A stretch of DNA of 64,000 bases, taken from the NCBI RefSeq assembly GCF_900177725.1, contig NZ_FXAT01000018.1:62001-126000 (forward strand). The letters run 5' to 3'. Below are positions 18,236-25,822 of the stretch, in pieces. The stretch is from Paraburkholderia susongensis. GTDB taxonomy: Bacteria > Pseudomonadota > Gammaproteobacteria > Burkholderiales > Burkholderiaceae. The position numbers and the translations under genes were made by a program. Under the pieces are notes generated by a model, which worked only from the letters and a program-made list of their open reading frames with translations, was not told the origin of the DNA and did not search any database. The stretch's first letter is position 1, and the number at the start of each line of letters is the position of its first letter.

Positions 18236-18527
18236 GACCCGGAACGATAGCGATGGGCAAGCGGAGCGCGTTCCGGCGCAGCTTGCCGCGAGTGCCACTG
18301 AAGAGCGCCGCCGACCTGCAACAGGGCGTGCGCCGCACCAGCGAAGTGCGAATCATCGCCTTCACGCTTTAGCGGGCGCACAATTGCCGTATCAGAGCAT
18401 GGCTGATGGACACTCAGGTGGCGTTTGCGCACGCGCATAGTTCTTGCTCGCCTATCCTGTAAACTTTTGATCTGCGCGGGCAAACTCGTGCCGATCCGGC
18501 AAGCGCCGCCACTTTCACACGACTGAC

Positions 18528-19805
18528 ATGATGAGCATGATCGAACTCGATCCTCCCGGTTTTCAGCCACCACGCCCGATGGCCGGCGACGAAGGCTCCC
18601 GGCGTACCGTCCTGTATGGCGGGTACACCGTCTTCAGCGTGTTTCAGCCGGTTTTCTCGGTGTCGCACCGGCGTGCGATCGGGTATCACGCATCGTTGCG
18701 CGCCCACGACGAAAATGCGCAGCACGTGCCCTCGCACGAGGTTTTCACACAGGCCGCCCGACGCGGCGACCTGCTGGAACTCGGGCGACTGGCCGAATCG
18801 CTGCACCTCGGCAACTTCAACGCGTTCGACAGCCACGACGAATGGCTTTTCCTGAGCCTGCATCCGGCTGCGCTGATGGACACCAGTTACGGCGACGCGC
18901 TGCTTGCCAGCCTGAAGGCACTCGGTCTGCCGCCGCAGCGCGTGGTGCTCGAAGTATCCGAGCAGGCGGGCGGCGAAACCACGCGCTTCACCGAAATCAT
19001 CGACGCGTTGCGCAAATCCGGTTTCCTGATCGCACTCGACGGCTTCGGTGCGAAGCATTCGAATATCGACCGCGTGTGGAATCTGCGGCCGGACATCGTG
19101 ACACTCGACCGCTGCATCCTCGCGCAAGCCAGCGAACACTCGCATATCGAGCGCGTGCTGCCGGGTCTCGTCTCGCTGCTGCATGAGTCGGGACAACTCG
19201 TGCTGATGGGCGGACTGAGCACCGAGCGTGACGCGCTGATCGCGCTTGAATGCAACGTCGACTTCGTCCAAGGCGCCTTTTTCGCGGGCCCGAGCGTCGA
19301 ACCGGTCAAGCCGCAAGTTGCGGCCGACCTCATGGATTCGCTCTCCGCGGCGCTGCGCGAACGGGTCGCGACACGTGAGAAAGCCCAATCCGCAAGGCTC
19401 GCGCCTTATGTCGCCGCCCTGGAGACAGCCGCCGCGCAACTGGTTGCCGGGGAATCCGTCACCGAGGCCACTGCACCGCTGCTCGCACTTGGCGAAACGG
19501 CTCGCTGTTTCGTGCTGGACGGCTCGGGCCGGCAGATCGGCGACAACGTGCTGCCACCGGGGCGCACGTCGCAACGCGCCAAGCGCTTCCACCCGCTGCT
19601 GCATTCGGAAGGCGCGAGCTGGGAGCGCCGTCCGTACTTTATTCAGGCGATGCGTCAGCCCGGTCAGGTGCATCTGACGCCACCCTATCTGTCGATCAAC
19701 GAAGCACACCTGTGCGTCACTGCCTCGATTGCTGCCCATACGCCACACGGCACACAGGTGCTATGCGTAGACATCAATTGGGAAGTCGCGGCTCACCGCA
19801 GTTGA
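18528..19805 (+). CDS. Degenerate EAL-domain protein with C-terminal sensor-like domain
   Basis: A 425-residue protein. Residues 34-265 follow the EAL phosphodiesterase fold (FQPVFS, LEVSE, LDGFG, LDRCIL, VQGAFFAGP), but catalytic positions are changed. The EAL glutamate is histidine (GYHASLR, residue 54), the second Asp of DDFG is glycine (172), the lysine of the KxD motif is threonine (192), and both glutamates of the AEGVE motif are gone (MGGLS). It is therefore probably not a c-di-GMP hydrolase. Residues about 280-420 resemble the extracytoplasmic-type sensor domain attached to YkuI-like EAL proteins. Its 3' end overlaps the convergent sigma-factor gene by 45 bp. The 292-bp gap before it shows no clear gene. 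Confidence 0.88.
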   Translation: MMSMIELDPPGFQPPRPMAGDEGSRRTVLYGGYTVFSVFQPVFSVSHRRAIGYHASLRAHDENAQHVPSHEVFTQAARRGDLLELGRLAESLHLGNFNAFDSHDEWLFLSLHPAALMDTSYGDALLASLKALGLPPQRVVLEVSEQAGGETTRFTEIIDALRKSGFLIALDGFGAKHSNIDRVWNLRPDIVTLDRCILAQASEHSHIERVLPGLVSLLHESGQLVLMGGLSTERDALIALECNVDFVQGAFFAGPSVEPVKPQVAADLMDSLSAALRERVATREKAQSARLAPYVAALETAAAQLVAGESVTEATAPLLALGETARCFVLDGSGRQIGDNVLPPGRTSQRAKRFHPLLHSEGASWERRPYFIQAMRQPGQVHLTPPYLSINEAHLCVTASIAAHTPHGTQVLCVDINWEVAAHRS

Positions 19806-20807
19806 GGCGCCCGGGCGATGCTGGATCCGTGCGAGCAGTTCCTTGACCGCCGCTCGGCCCAGCATGCGGTTAGCGGCCTCCAAACGCGCGGCGCTGGTCA
19901 CGATGCGCAACGCGACGATCTTCGCCGAACTATCCGTTGTGCCGTCCGTCAGCACGTCGATCACCCCAACGACGTCGCCTTCGCAGAACAGCGCGAGGCA
20001 CACATCCCCCTGCATGGACACCACTTCGGCATGGGTCGCCTGTTGCGCGAGCGAGGTTATTGCGTCCACCCAGCCCACAGCCACCGGTTCGCCTGTGTGC
20101 AGCGGTTCGGATGCGGCCACGGGGACGGGCTCGCTCAGCGGTACTTGCAGAGCCGCATTCTGGGGACCGCACAAGGGCGCGTCGCTCATCACTTCCGGCG
20201 CGCCGCTAAAGAGCTGTAGCAGACCCGCCCGGTCCTGCGTTTCCAGCGCCGCGCGCAAACGCTCGACGATCCGCCCATGCACCGCCGGATCGGGCCGCTT
20301 CAACGGCGCACCGGCCAGCTGCAAACGCGCCTTGGCCCGATGGACGATCTGCCTGCAAGCGGCCGGCGTGCGCTCGAGAATCGAGGCGATCTCCGCATAA
20401 TCGCAATCGAAGGCTTCATGCAGTACGAACGCAGCGCGTTCCTCGGGCTTCAAACGTTCGAGCAGCAGCATCACACCGTATGACATATCCGCCGTGCGCA
20501 ACGCCAATTCCTCAGCAGATGGCGCAACCTCGTCAAGCCAAGGCTCCGGTAACCAGCCGGTGGCCTGCGACGCGCGCTCACGCTGCGCCTGCCGGAAACG
20601 GTCGATCGCCATGCGCGTGGTCAGGGTGGTAAGCCACGCGGCCGGTGTTTGCACGGCCCGCGTATCGGCCAGATGCCATTTGAGCCAGGCGTCCTGCACC
20701 ACGTCTTCCGCTTCCGCCCGGCTGCCCAGCATCCTGTACGCGAGCGCCAGTAGACGGGCGCGCGCCGCCTCGAAACTGGATGCCTTGTCGATTCCCTGTT
20801 CCGTCAT
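19761..20807 (-). CDS. ECF41-type sigma factor with fused SnoaL-like C-terminal domain
   Basis: A 348-residue extracytoplasmic-function sigma factor. Sigma-2 is at residues 12-75 (LLALAYRMLGSRAEAEDVVQDAW) and sigma-4 at about 110-170 (LKPEERAAFVLHEAFDCDYAEIA). The linker motif WLPEP (residues 85-89), a hallmark of the ECF41 group, is intact. A roughly 170-residue C-terminal extension replaces a separate anti-sigma factor. In ECF41 proteins this SnoaL-like domain controls activity through a DGGGK-type motif, which here is not conserved (SDAPLCG). The gene is preceded by a sequence matching the ECF41 promoter and is divergent from a clpP paralogue that has the same promoter. Confidence 0.9.
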   Translation of the reverse strand: MTEQGIDKASSFEAARARLLALAYRMLGSRAEAEDVVQDAWLKWHLADTRAVQTPAAWLTTLTTRMAIDRFRQAQRERASQATGWLPEPWLDEVAPSAEELALRTADMSYGVMLLLERLKPEERAAFVLHEAFDCDYAEIASILERTPAACRQIVHRAKARLQLAGAPLKRPDPAVHGRIVERLRAALETQDRAGLLQLFSGAPEVMSDAPLCGPQNAALQVPLSEPVPVAASEPLHTGEPVAVGWVDAITSLAQQATHAEVVSMQGDVCLALFCEGDVVGVIDVLTDGTTDSSAKIVALRIVTSAARLEAANRMLGRAAVKELLARIQHRPGASTAVSRDFPIDVYA

Positions 20808-20892
20808 GCGTAGACCTCCAGATCGTGTGTAGTGAAAAAGCGAGCTTGCGACATTGCGCGGGCGCTCGCCAGCGTCGGCATTCCTTCAGTTT

Positions 20893-20919
20893 GACGCGCG
20901 AGCAATCGGGGATGTGACA
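20893..20919 (-). promoter_or_regulatory. ECF41-type promoter for the sigma gene (autoregulation)
   Basis: On the minus strand TGTCACA (20919-20913) is followed after exactly 16 nt by CGTC (20896-20893). This is the -35/-10 pair I recall for ECF41 sigma factors, and it lies about 86 bp upstream of the sigma start codon. Not tested experimentally. Confidence 0.75.
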
Positions 20920-20939
20920 GCGAGACGAAAAAAAATTCC

Positions 20940-20966
20940 TGTCACACGGCTGGCCGCGACTTCGTC
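20940..20966 (+). promoter_or_regulatory. ECF41-type promoter for the clpP paralogue
   Basis: TGTCACA (20940-20946), 16 nt, then CGTC (20963-20966): the same elements and spacing as the oppositely directed copy at 20893-20919. The two -35 boxes are back to back, with an A-tract between them. The clpP start codon is about 111 bp downstream. Confidence 0.75.
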
Positions 20967-21077
20967 AAATGAGCAACAACCAGCGCGGGGCGCGCGCGGT
21001 TTCTGACCCGGCGCCACCCGAGCACCTGGTAACACCCGTGCCACCTGCCCGTGCCGCGCACTCGTAACGAGGAACCT

Positions 21078-21725
21078 ATGCATTCCAGCTACCCATCCGT
21101 CTCCGGTCTGGGCCTCGTGCCTACCGTGATCGAACAGTCCAGCCGTGGCGAGCGTGCGTACGACATTTACTCCCGTTTGCTGCGCGAGCGCATCGTGTTT
21201 CTGGTCGGGCCGGTGAACGAGCAGTCGGCCAGTCTGATCGTCGCGCAACTGCTCTTTCTGGAATCCGAGAACCCTGACAAGGATATTTCTTTTTACATCA
21301 ATTCGCCGGGCGGCTCGGTGTACGACGGCCTCGCGATTTACGACACCATGCAATTCATCAAACCCGAGGTCTCGACCTTGTGCACTGGTTTCGCGGCGAG
21401 CATGGGCACCTTCCTGCTCACCGCGGGCCAACGCGGCAAACGGTATGCGCTGCCGAACGCGCGCATCATGATTCACCAACCGTCCGGCGGCGGCCAGGGC
21501 ACCGCGGCGGACATCGAAATCCAGGCGAAGGAGGTGCTGTATTCACGAGCGCGTCTCAATGCAATAACGGCTGAACGCACTGGCCGCAGCATCGAGGAAA
21601 TCTCGCGCGATACCGACCGCGACAACTTCATGTCGGCGCTCGAAGCAAGAGACTATGGATTAATCGACGAAGTACTGGAAACTCGCGCGGGGCCAGGCGG
21701 CGCCATTCGCAACGGGAACATGTAG
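21078..21725 (+). CDS. clpP: ClpP protease subunit paralogue
   Basis: A 215-residue Clp serine-peptidase subunit. The catalytic triad has the usual E. coli spacing: Ser108 in GFAASMG, His133 in MIHQPSGG and Asp182 in RDTDRDNF. It would form heptameric rings fed by ClpX or ClpA in the cytoplasm. The start at 21078 follows ACGAGGA. It is not in the usual tig-clpP-clpX-lon cluster, so it is a second copy. Its location divergent from an ECF41 sigma factor, with a matching promoter, suggests condition-specific expression. The C-terminal tail is short (GAIRNGNM). Confidence 0.95.
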   Translation: MHSSYPSVSGLGLVPTVIEQSSRGERAYDIYSRLLRERIVFLVGPVNEQSASLIVAQLLFLESENPDKDISFYINSPGGSVYDGLAIYDTMQFIKPEVSTLCTGFAASMGTFLLTAGQRGKRYALPNARIMIHQPSGGGQGTAADIEIQAKEVLYSRARLNAITAERTGRSIEEISRDTDRDNFMSALEARDYGLIDEVLETRAGPGGAIRNGNM

Positions 21726-21866
21726 CGGAAACGACTTGTGGCATTTCAGGCCGGATTACTTCATGCCCGTGCGTGCGCATCAGACCACAAAAGCTGCCCA
21801 CTTTCGCTGGAATCGCTATCATGTCGCGATTCGTCGACTTCGACGATCGCTTCAGTGGAGAGATAC

Positions 21867-23321
21867 ATGGCGTCATCCAACGAAAACGTCAGCATGGCGC
21901 TATTTTGCGACTTCGAAAATGTCGCACTGGGCGTGCGTGACGCGAAGTACGACAAATTCGACATCAAGCTGGTACTCGAACGCCTGCTACTCAAGGGCAG
22001 CATTGTCGTCAAAAAAGCCTATTGCGACTGGGACCGCTACAAGAGCTTCAAAGGAGCGATGCACGAAGCCAATTTCGAGTTGATCGAGATTCCGCACGTG
22101 CGCCAGTCGGGCAAGAATTCCGCCGACATCCGGCTCGTGGTCGACGCCCTCGATCTCTGCTACACGAAATCGCACGTCAATACGTTCGTCATTATCAGCG
22201 GCGATTCGGATTTTTCTCCGCTGGTGTCGAAACTGCGCGAGAACGCCAAGCAGGTGATCGGCGTGGGTGTGCAGCAGTCCACGTCGGATCTGCTGATTGC
22301 CAATTGCGACGAGTTCTTCTTTTACGACGATCTCGTGCGCGAAAGTCAGCGCTCGGTCGTCAGGCGTGAATCGTCGCGCCAGCAACAAGGCACTCAGCAA
22401 ACCGCCAAACGTGCACCCGACGAGGACAAGGCCCGGCCTAAGGAAGATCTGGAAAAACGCCGCAGCAAGGCGGTTGAAATTGCGGTGCAAACGTTCGACG
22501 CGCTCGCTTCCGAACGGGGCGATAGCGGCAAGATCTGGGCGTCCGTGCTGAAAAACGCAATCAAACGGCGCAAACCGGACTTCAACGAGACGTACTACGG
22601 TTTTCGCGCTTTCGGCAATCTGCTGGAAGAAGCGCAGGCACGAGGACTGCTCGAATTCGGCCGCGACGAGAAATCAGGTGCGTATGTATATCGAAGCACA
22701 GCAGCGAATGTCGCCGGCGAAACCGTGAATGAGCCTGTTGAAACGGAGTCGGCTGAACACTCGCATAAGGCACAGGCCGTGGAAGCTGCCACTGGCGAGC
22801 CGGGCGCCAAGCACGAATCGCGTCGAAAAGATCGAAACAGACGCAAGGCAGGCCGCGGCCAACACGAAGTTGCCTTTGAGGAATCCGCGGCCGTCGAGCC
22901 AGCAGTCGCCGAGCAGGTAGCCAGCGAGCAGACTCAGGAGGACGAGACGCGTGAACAGGTGCCGTCAGCAAACGAGTTCGTGGCAGCACTGCCCGAAGTG
23001 CCCCAGGTAGCATCGGAGCGCGCGGGCACGGAGCCGGTCGCCGGCCAGGAAACCGCCGAGGAAACAGAGGGCGAACAGGCCGAGCGTGCCCAAAACGCCA
23101 AAAAGCGCACATCGCGAAAAACGGCCGCAAAGAAAGTGAAGAAGAGCGCACCGCGAGCGATCGATGAAGCGCCTGAAATCGCCGCGCCAGCCGAGGCCCC
23201 TGCATCACCGGTCGGTGAAGACGAAGCCCCTGTGGCGCAGAAGGCAACTCGCAAGACAGCGTCGCGCGGTCGTCGCCCGCGTAAAACGACAGTGGCAAAT
23301 AAAACGGACGGCACGGAGTAA
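21867..23321 (+). CDS. NYN-domain putative ribonuclease with LOTUS/OST-HTH domain and basic tail
   Basis: A 484-residue protein. Residues about 8-155 form a NYN (PIN-like, LabA/DUF88) nuclease domain with acidic residues in ALFCDFENVALG, NSADIRLVVDAL and IISGDSDFSPLV. Residues about 190-275 match an OST-HTH/LOTUS domain (VEIAVQTFDALASE, IWASVLKNAIKRRKPDFNE, GLLEF). The last 200 residues are acidic low-complexity sequence followed by a lysine/alanine-rich histone-H1-like tail (RKTAAKKVKKSAPRA). The start at 21867 follows GGAG. It likely cleaves or binds RNA in the cytoplasm. It lies 141 bp after clpP on the same strand and may share its transcript. Confidence 0.88.
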   Translation: MASSNENVSMALFCDFENVALGVRDAKYDKFDIKLVLERLLLKGSIVVKKAYCDWDRYKSFKGAMHEANFELIEIPHVRQSGKNSADIRLVVDALDLCYTKSHVNTFVIISGDSDFSPLVSKLRENAKQVIGVGVQQSTSDLLIANCDEFFFYDDLVRESQRSVVRRESSRQQQGTQQTAKRAPDEDKARPKEDLEKRRSKAVEIAVQTFDALASERGDSGKIWASVLKNAIKRRKPDFNETYYGFRAFGNLLEEAQARGLLEFGRDEKSGAYVYRSTAANVAGETVNEPVETESAEHSHKAQAVEAATGEPGAKHESRRKDRNRRKAGRGQHEVAFEESAAVEPAVAEQVASEQTQEDETREQVPSANEFVAALPEVPQVASERAGTEPVAGQETAEETEGEQAERAQNAKKRTSRKTAAKKVKKSAPRAIDEAPEIAAPAEAPASPVGEDEAPVAQKATRKTASRGRRPRKTTVANKTDGTE

Positions 23322-23550
23322 GCACACCGCGACAACCTCATAACAACCCAAACACCGCTACTCCGTTTGTCGCTCCCACACCGGCGCCCGTTGCCAGTGA
23401 GCTTGCCGCCATCGTTTCGCGCCTATCCGCCAGACATAACAGAACCGTTACAACGACTGACCGTTGTACTCACAGGCGCGGCGGATCATCCGTCAATGCC
23501 CGGACACTCCACCCGAACCTCCAGAGGATTGGCAGTGGCCACCCGGCGGC

Positions 23551-24102
23551 TCAGTAGTACGGATAAGGCGCATACATGACCGGCGGCGGCGCGTAATAGG
23601 GCCGAGGCGCCACGTACACCGGTTGCGGCGCGGCATAGTAAGGCTGCGGCTGCGCGATCGTGTCGCCCTTCGAGGTCATGCATTGAGCGTAGGCCGCGTC
23701 GTAGCGCGCCTGTAGACCGGCCGCCGAATACTCGGCGCCATTCGCACCGTTCGCGCCGCCGATCAGGAGACCGCTGCCCGCGCCGATGGCCGCGCCCGCA
23801 CCGGCATTGCCCGCCGCCGCACCGATCAGCGCGCCGACCGCCGCGCCGCCGAGCGTGCCCAGTGCCGCGCTATTCACGCTGTTCGTGGTGGCCGCCTGCG
23901 CCGCGCCGGACGGATTGGTCGAGCGGTTCGCGTAGTCGCGGCAAGCGTAGTCATTCTGCTGGAACTGCGCGAGCGGTTCGCCGCTATGCGGCAGCGCGAC
24001 TACGCTCGGACCGCTCGGTGGCACCACTGCACAACCGCCAAGCGCGAGTGCGATGACGACCGCCGGAATGGCGAGGCTGATCGATTTGTTGTTCGAAATC
24101 AT
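23551..24102 (-). CDS. Glycine-zipper lipoprotein
   Basis: A 183-residue outer-membrane-type lipoprotein. The signal sequence ends in the lipobox LGGC (Cys about residue 24). Residues about 80-115 form a glycine-zipper segment (GAAVGALIGAAAGNAGAGAA) typical of YMGG/Gly-zipper envelope proteins. The C-terminus is proline- and tyrosine-rich (PYYAPPPVMYAPYPYY). Such proteins associate with or insert into membranes; no specific role is established. Confidence 0.88.
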   Translation of the reverse strand: MISNNKSISLAIPAVVIALALGGCAVVPPSGPSVVALPHSGEPLAQFQQNDYACRDYANRSTNPSGAAQAATTNSVNSAALGTLGGAAVGALIGAAAGNAGAGAAIGAGSGLLIGGANGANGAEYSAAGLQARYDAAYAQCMTSKGDTIAQPQPYYAAPQPVYVAPRPYYAPPPVMYAPYPYY

Positions 24103-24378
24103 GGTAGTGCACTTCAGGAAATTGGAATTTAAACGTTAGGCTAACCGATGAATTCCGTGGTTACCGGTTCGTTACAGAAAGTTTTTCGCCGTACCGCGCC
24201 TGGCTGAGCGCGCGCAGCGCAAAAAGTGGCGATCGCGCGCGTTATATCGGGTAATGCTTGTAAATGAGCTGGCAATCAAATTACGGGAAACGCGGCCTAA
24301 ACTCGCGCCAGACTATCCCCGCCGCGCGCTCGCGCAGCCATGCGGTCGGCCCATATTATTGAAACGAAGGATGCCTCA

Positions 24379-24642
24379 ATGAACCCGCTCATTCTCGCCG
24401 CGAGCGCGGCTTGCGTCGCCTGTGCGGCGCCCGTGTTCGCGCAGTCTACTGCGGCCGCGCCAAGCGACGTGCTCCAGCAACCGGCTACGAGCTATCCGAG
24501 TGCCGCGATCGCCCAGAACTTCCAGTACATCAACCACCCTCCACCGCCGCTCGCACCCGCCAGTTCAGTGAAGCCGTCAGGCGGCGGCGGCCGGGGGGGC
24601 CGGCATCGGCAGATGTCGAGCGACTCCGACTCGAGCGGCTAG
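24379..24642 (+). CDS. Small exported protein, function unknown
   Basis: An 87-residue protein with a signal peptide (ILAASAACVACAAPVFAQS, cleavage after AFAQ-like VFAQ). The mature part is short and low-complexity: proline run HPPPPLAP, glycine run SGGGGRGG and a serine/aspartate tail. I do not recognise a family. The start at 24379 places the signal peptide at the N-terminus; an in-frame ATG at 24340 is the alternative. Confidence 0.6.
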   Translation: MNPLILAASAACVACAAPVFAQSTAAAPSDVLQQPATSYPSAAIAQNFQYINHPPPPLAPASSVKPSGGGGRGGRHRQMSSDSDSSG

Positions 24643-24883
24643 GAAGCCTAAGGTAAGGAGCAGGGAGAGCAGTTAGCCAGCGCCTGGCAAATGACCGCAA
24701 AACGCGCCGGCTCATCGCCTCTGCCCCGCGTCGTGCGCACAGGGCCGCAGTTACCAACTGTGACAATCTTTCGGCTGGAACTCATCGGAAAGACACGCGC
24801 CGATGATGCCGGAAGCAGCCCTCGAACCTCAAAGCGGAATCCAAACCTGTGACGTGAGCCCAAAGCCCGGCCCCACAAAAACA

Positions 24884-24914
24884 GAAAGCCCTCACACAGG
24901 AGGGCTTTCGTTTT
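24884..24914 (-). terminator. Terminator between the small exported protein and sodB
   Basis: A perfect 10-bp stem, GAAAGCCCTC / GAGGGCTTTC, with a 6-nt loop. T-rich tracts follow on both strands (GTTTTT on plus, TGTTTTTG on minus), so it can act in both directions; it is the natural end of sodB. The rest of 24643-25007 holds nothing else that I recognise. Confidence 0.88.
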
Positions 24915-25007
24915 TCGCTACCGTTGCCGTCGCAACCGCGACAGTCGGTTCAGGCTACCCGGACCTCATCGCGTCATGCCGCGAGATCACACGGTAACCC
25001 GCGTGTC

Positions 25008-25586
25008 TCACGCGAAATTCTTCGCCGCGAATTCCCAGTTGACGATGTTCCAGTACGCTTCGACGAACTTCGGACGCGCATTGCGATAGTCGATGTAGTA
25101 AGCGTGTTCCCACACGTCGATCGTCAGCAGCGGCTTTGCGTCGGTGGTGAGCGGCGTCGCTGCGTTGCTCGTCGACACGAGGTCGAGCGAACCGTCCGCC
25201 TTCTTCACGAGCCATGCCCAGCCCGAGCCGAACGTGCCAACCGCGGTCTTGGCGAATTCTTCCTTGAACTTGTCGAACGAACCCCACTTCGCGTTGATCG
25301 CGTCGGCGAGCTTGCCGCTCGGCGCACCGCCACCTTGCGGCGACAGGCTGTTCCAGAAGAACGTGTGATTCCACACCTGAGCCGAGTTGTTGAACACGCC
25401 GCCCGACGACTTCTTGACGATCTCTTCCAGCGACAGGTTTTCGAACTCCGTGCCCTTGATCAGATTGTTCAGGTTGGTCACATAGGTCTGGTGATGCTTG
25501 CCGTAGTGAAACTCGAGCGTCTCTTCCGACATGTGCGGGACGAGCGCGTTTTTCGCGAACGGCAGCGGCGGGAGCGTATGTTCCAT
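25008..25586 (-). CDS. sodB: Superoxide dismutase [Fe]
   Basis: A 192-residue cytoplasmic iron superoxide dismutase, converting superoxide to oxygen and hydrogen peroxide. The four metal ligands are visible: His in LEFHYGKHHQTYV, His in QVWNHTFFWN, and Asp and His in IDVWEHAYYIDY. The FFWN motif and the glycine-rich NSLSPQGGGAPSG segment indicate Fe rather than Mn preference. The start at 25586 (MEHTLPPLP) is the family norm; a longer in-frame start is unlikely. Confidence 0.97.
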   Translation of the reverse strand: MEHTLPPLPFAKNALVPHMSEETLEFHYGKHHQTYVTNLNNLIKGTEFENLSLEEIVKKSSGGVFNNSAQVWNHTFFWNSLSPQGGGAPSGKLADAINAKWGSFDKFKEEFAKTAVGTFGSGWAWLVKKADGSLDLVSTSNAATPLTTDAKPLLTIDVWEHAYYIDYRNARPKFVEAYWNIVNWEFAAKNFA

Positions 25587-25764
25587 GGTGCTTTCCTTCT
25601 CTGTATCTGTTGTGGGGAGTCTGCGGATGACGCTATCGAGCACTCGATTGTAGGCGAGTTGGAATAACCCCGCAAACCAACGGACTTTATGCCCAGTATG
25701 GCAAAGATGCCGCGTATAAAGCCGTCAAAGCGGGGTCGCACGGCGCGTGCCTGGCTTGCCTAAA

Positions 25765-25791
25765 GACACACGCGACACACGCGACACACGC
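25765..25791. repeat. 9-bp tandem repeat GACACACGC, three perfect copies
   Basis: Three perfect units and a fourth degraded one lie between sodB and xseA. A 14-bp palindrome, GACACGCGCGTGTC, follows at 25793-25806. No function is apparent. Confidence 0.8.
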
Positions 25792-25822
25792 GGACACGCG
25801 CGTGTCGTTCGGTGCACCAACG

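Noticed and set aside
18232..18372. 46-codon frame overlapping the stop of the MFS gene
   Set aside because: There is an ATGA overlap but no family features, no clear ribosome site of its own and no membrane or signal pattern.
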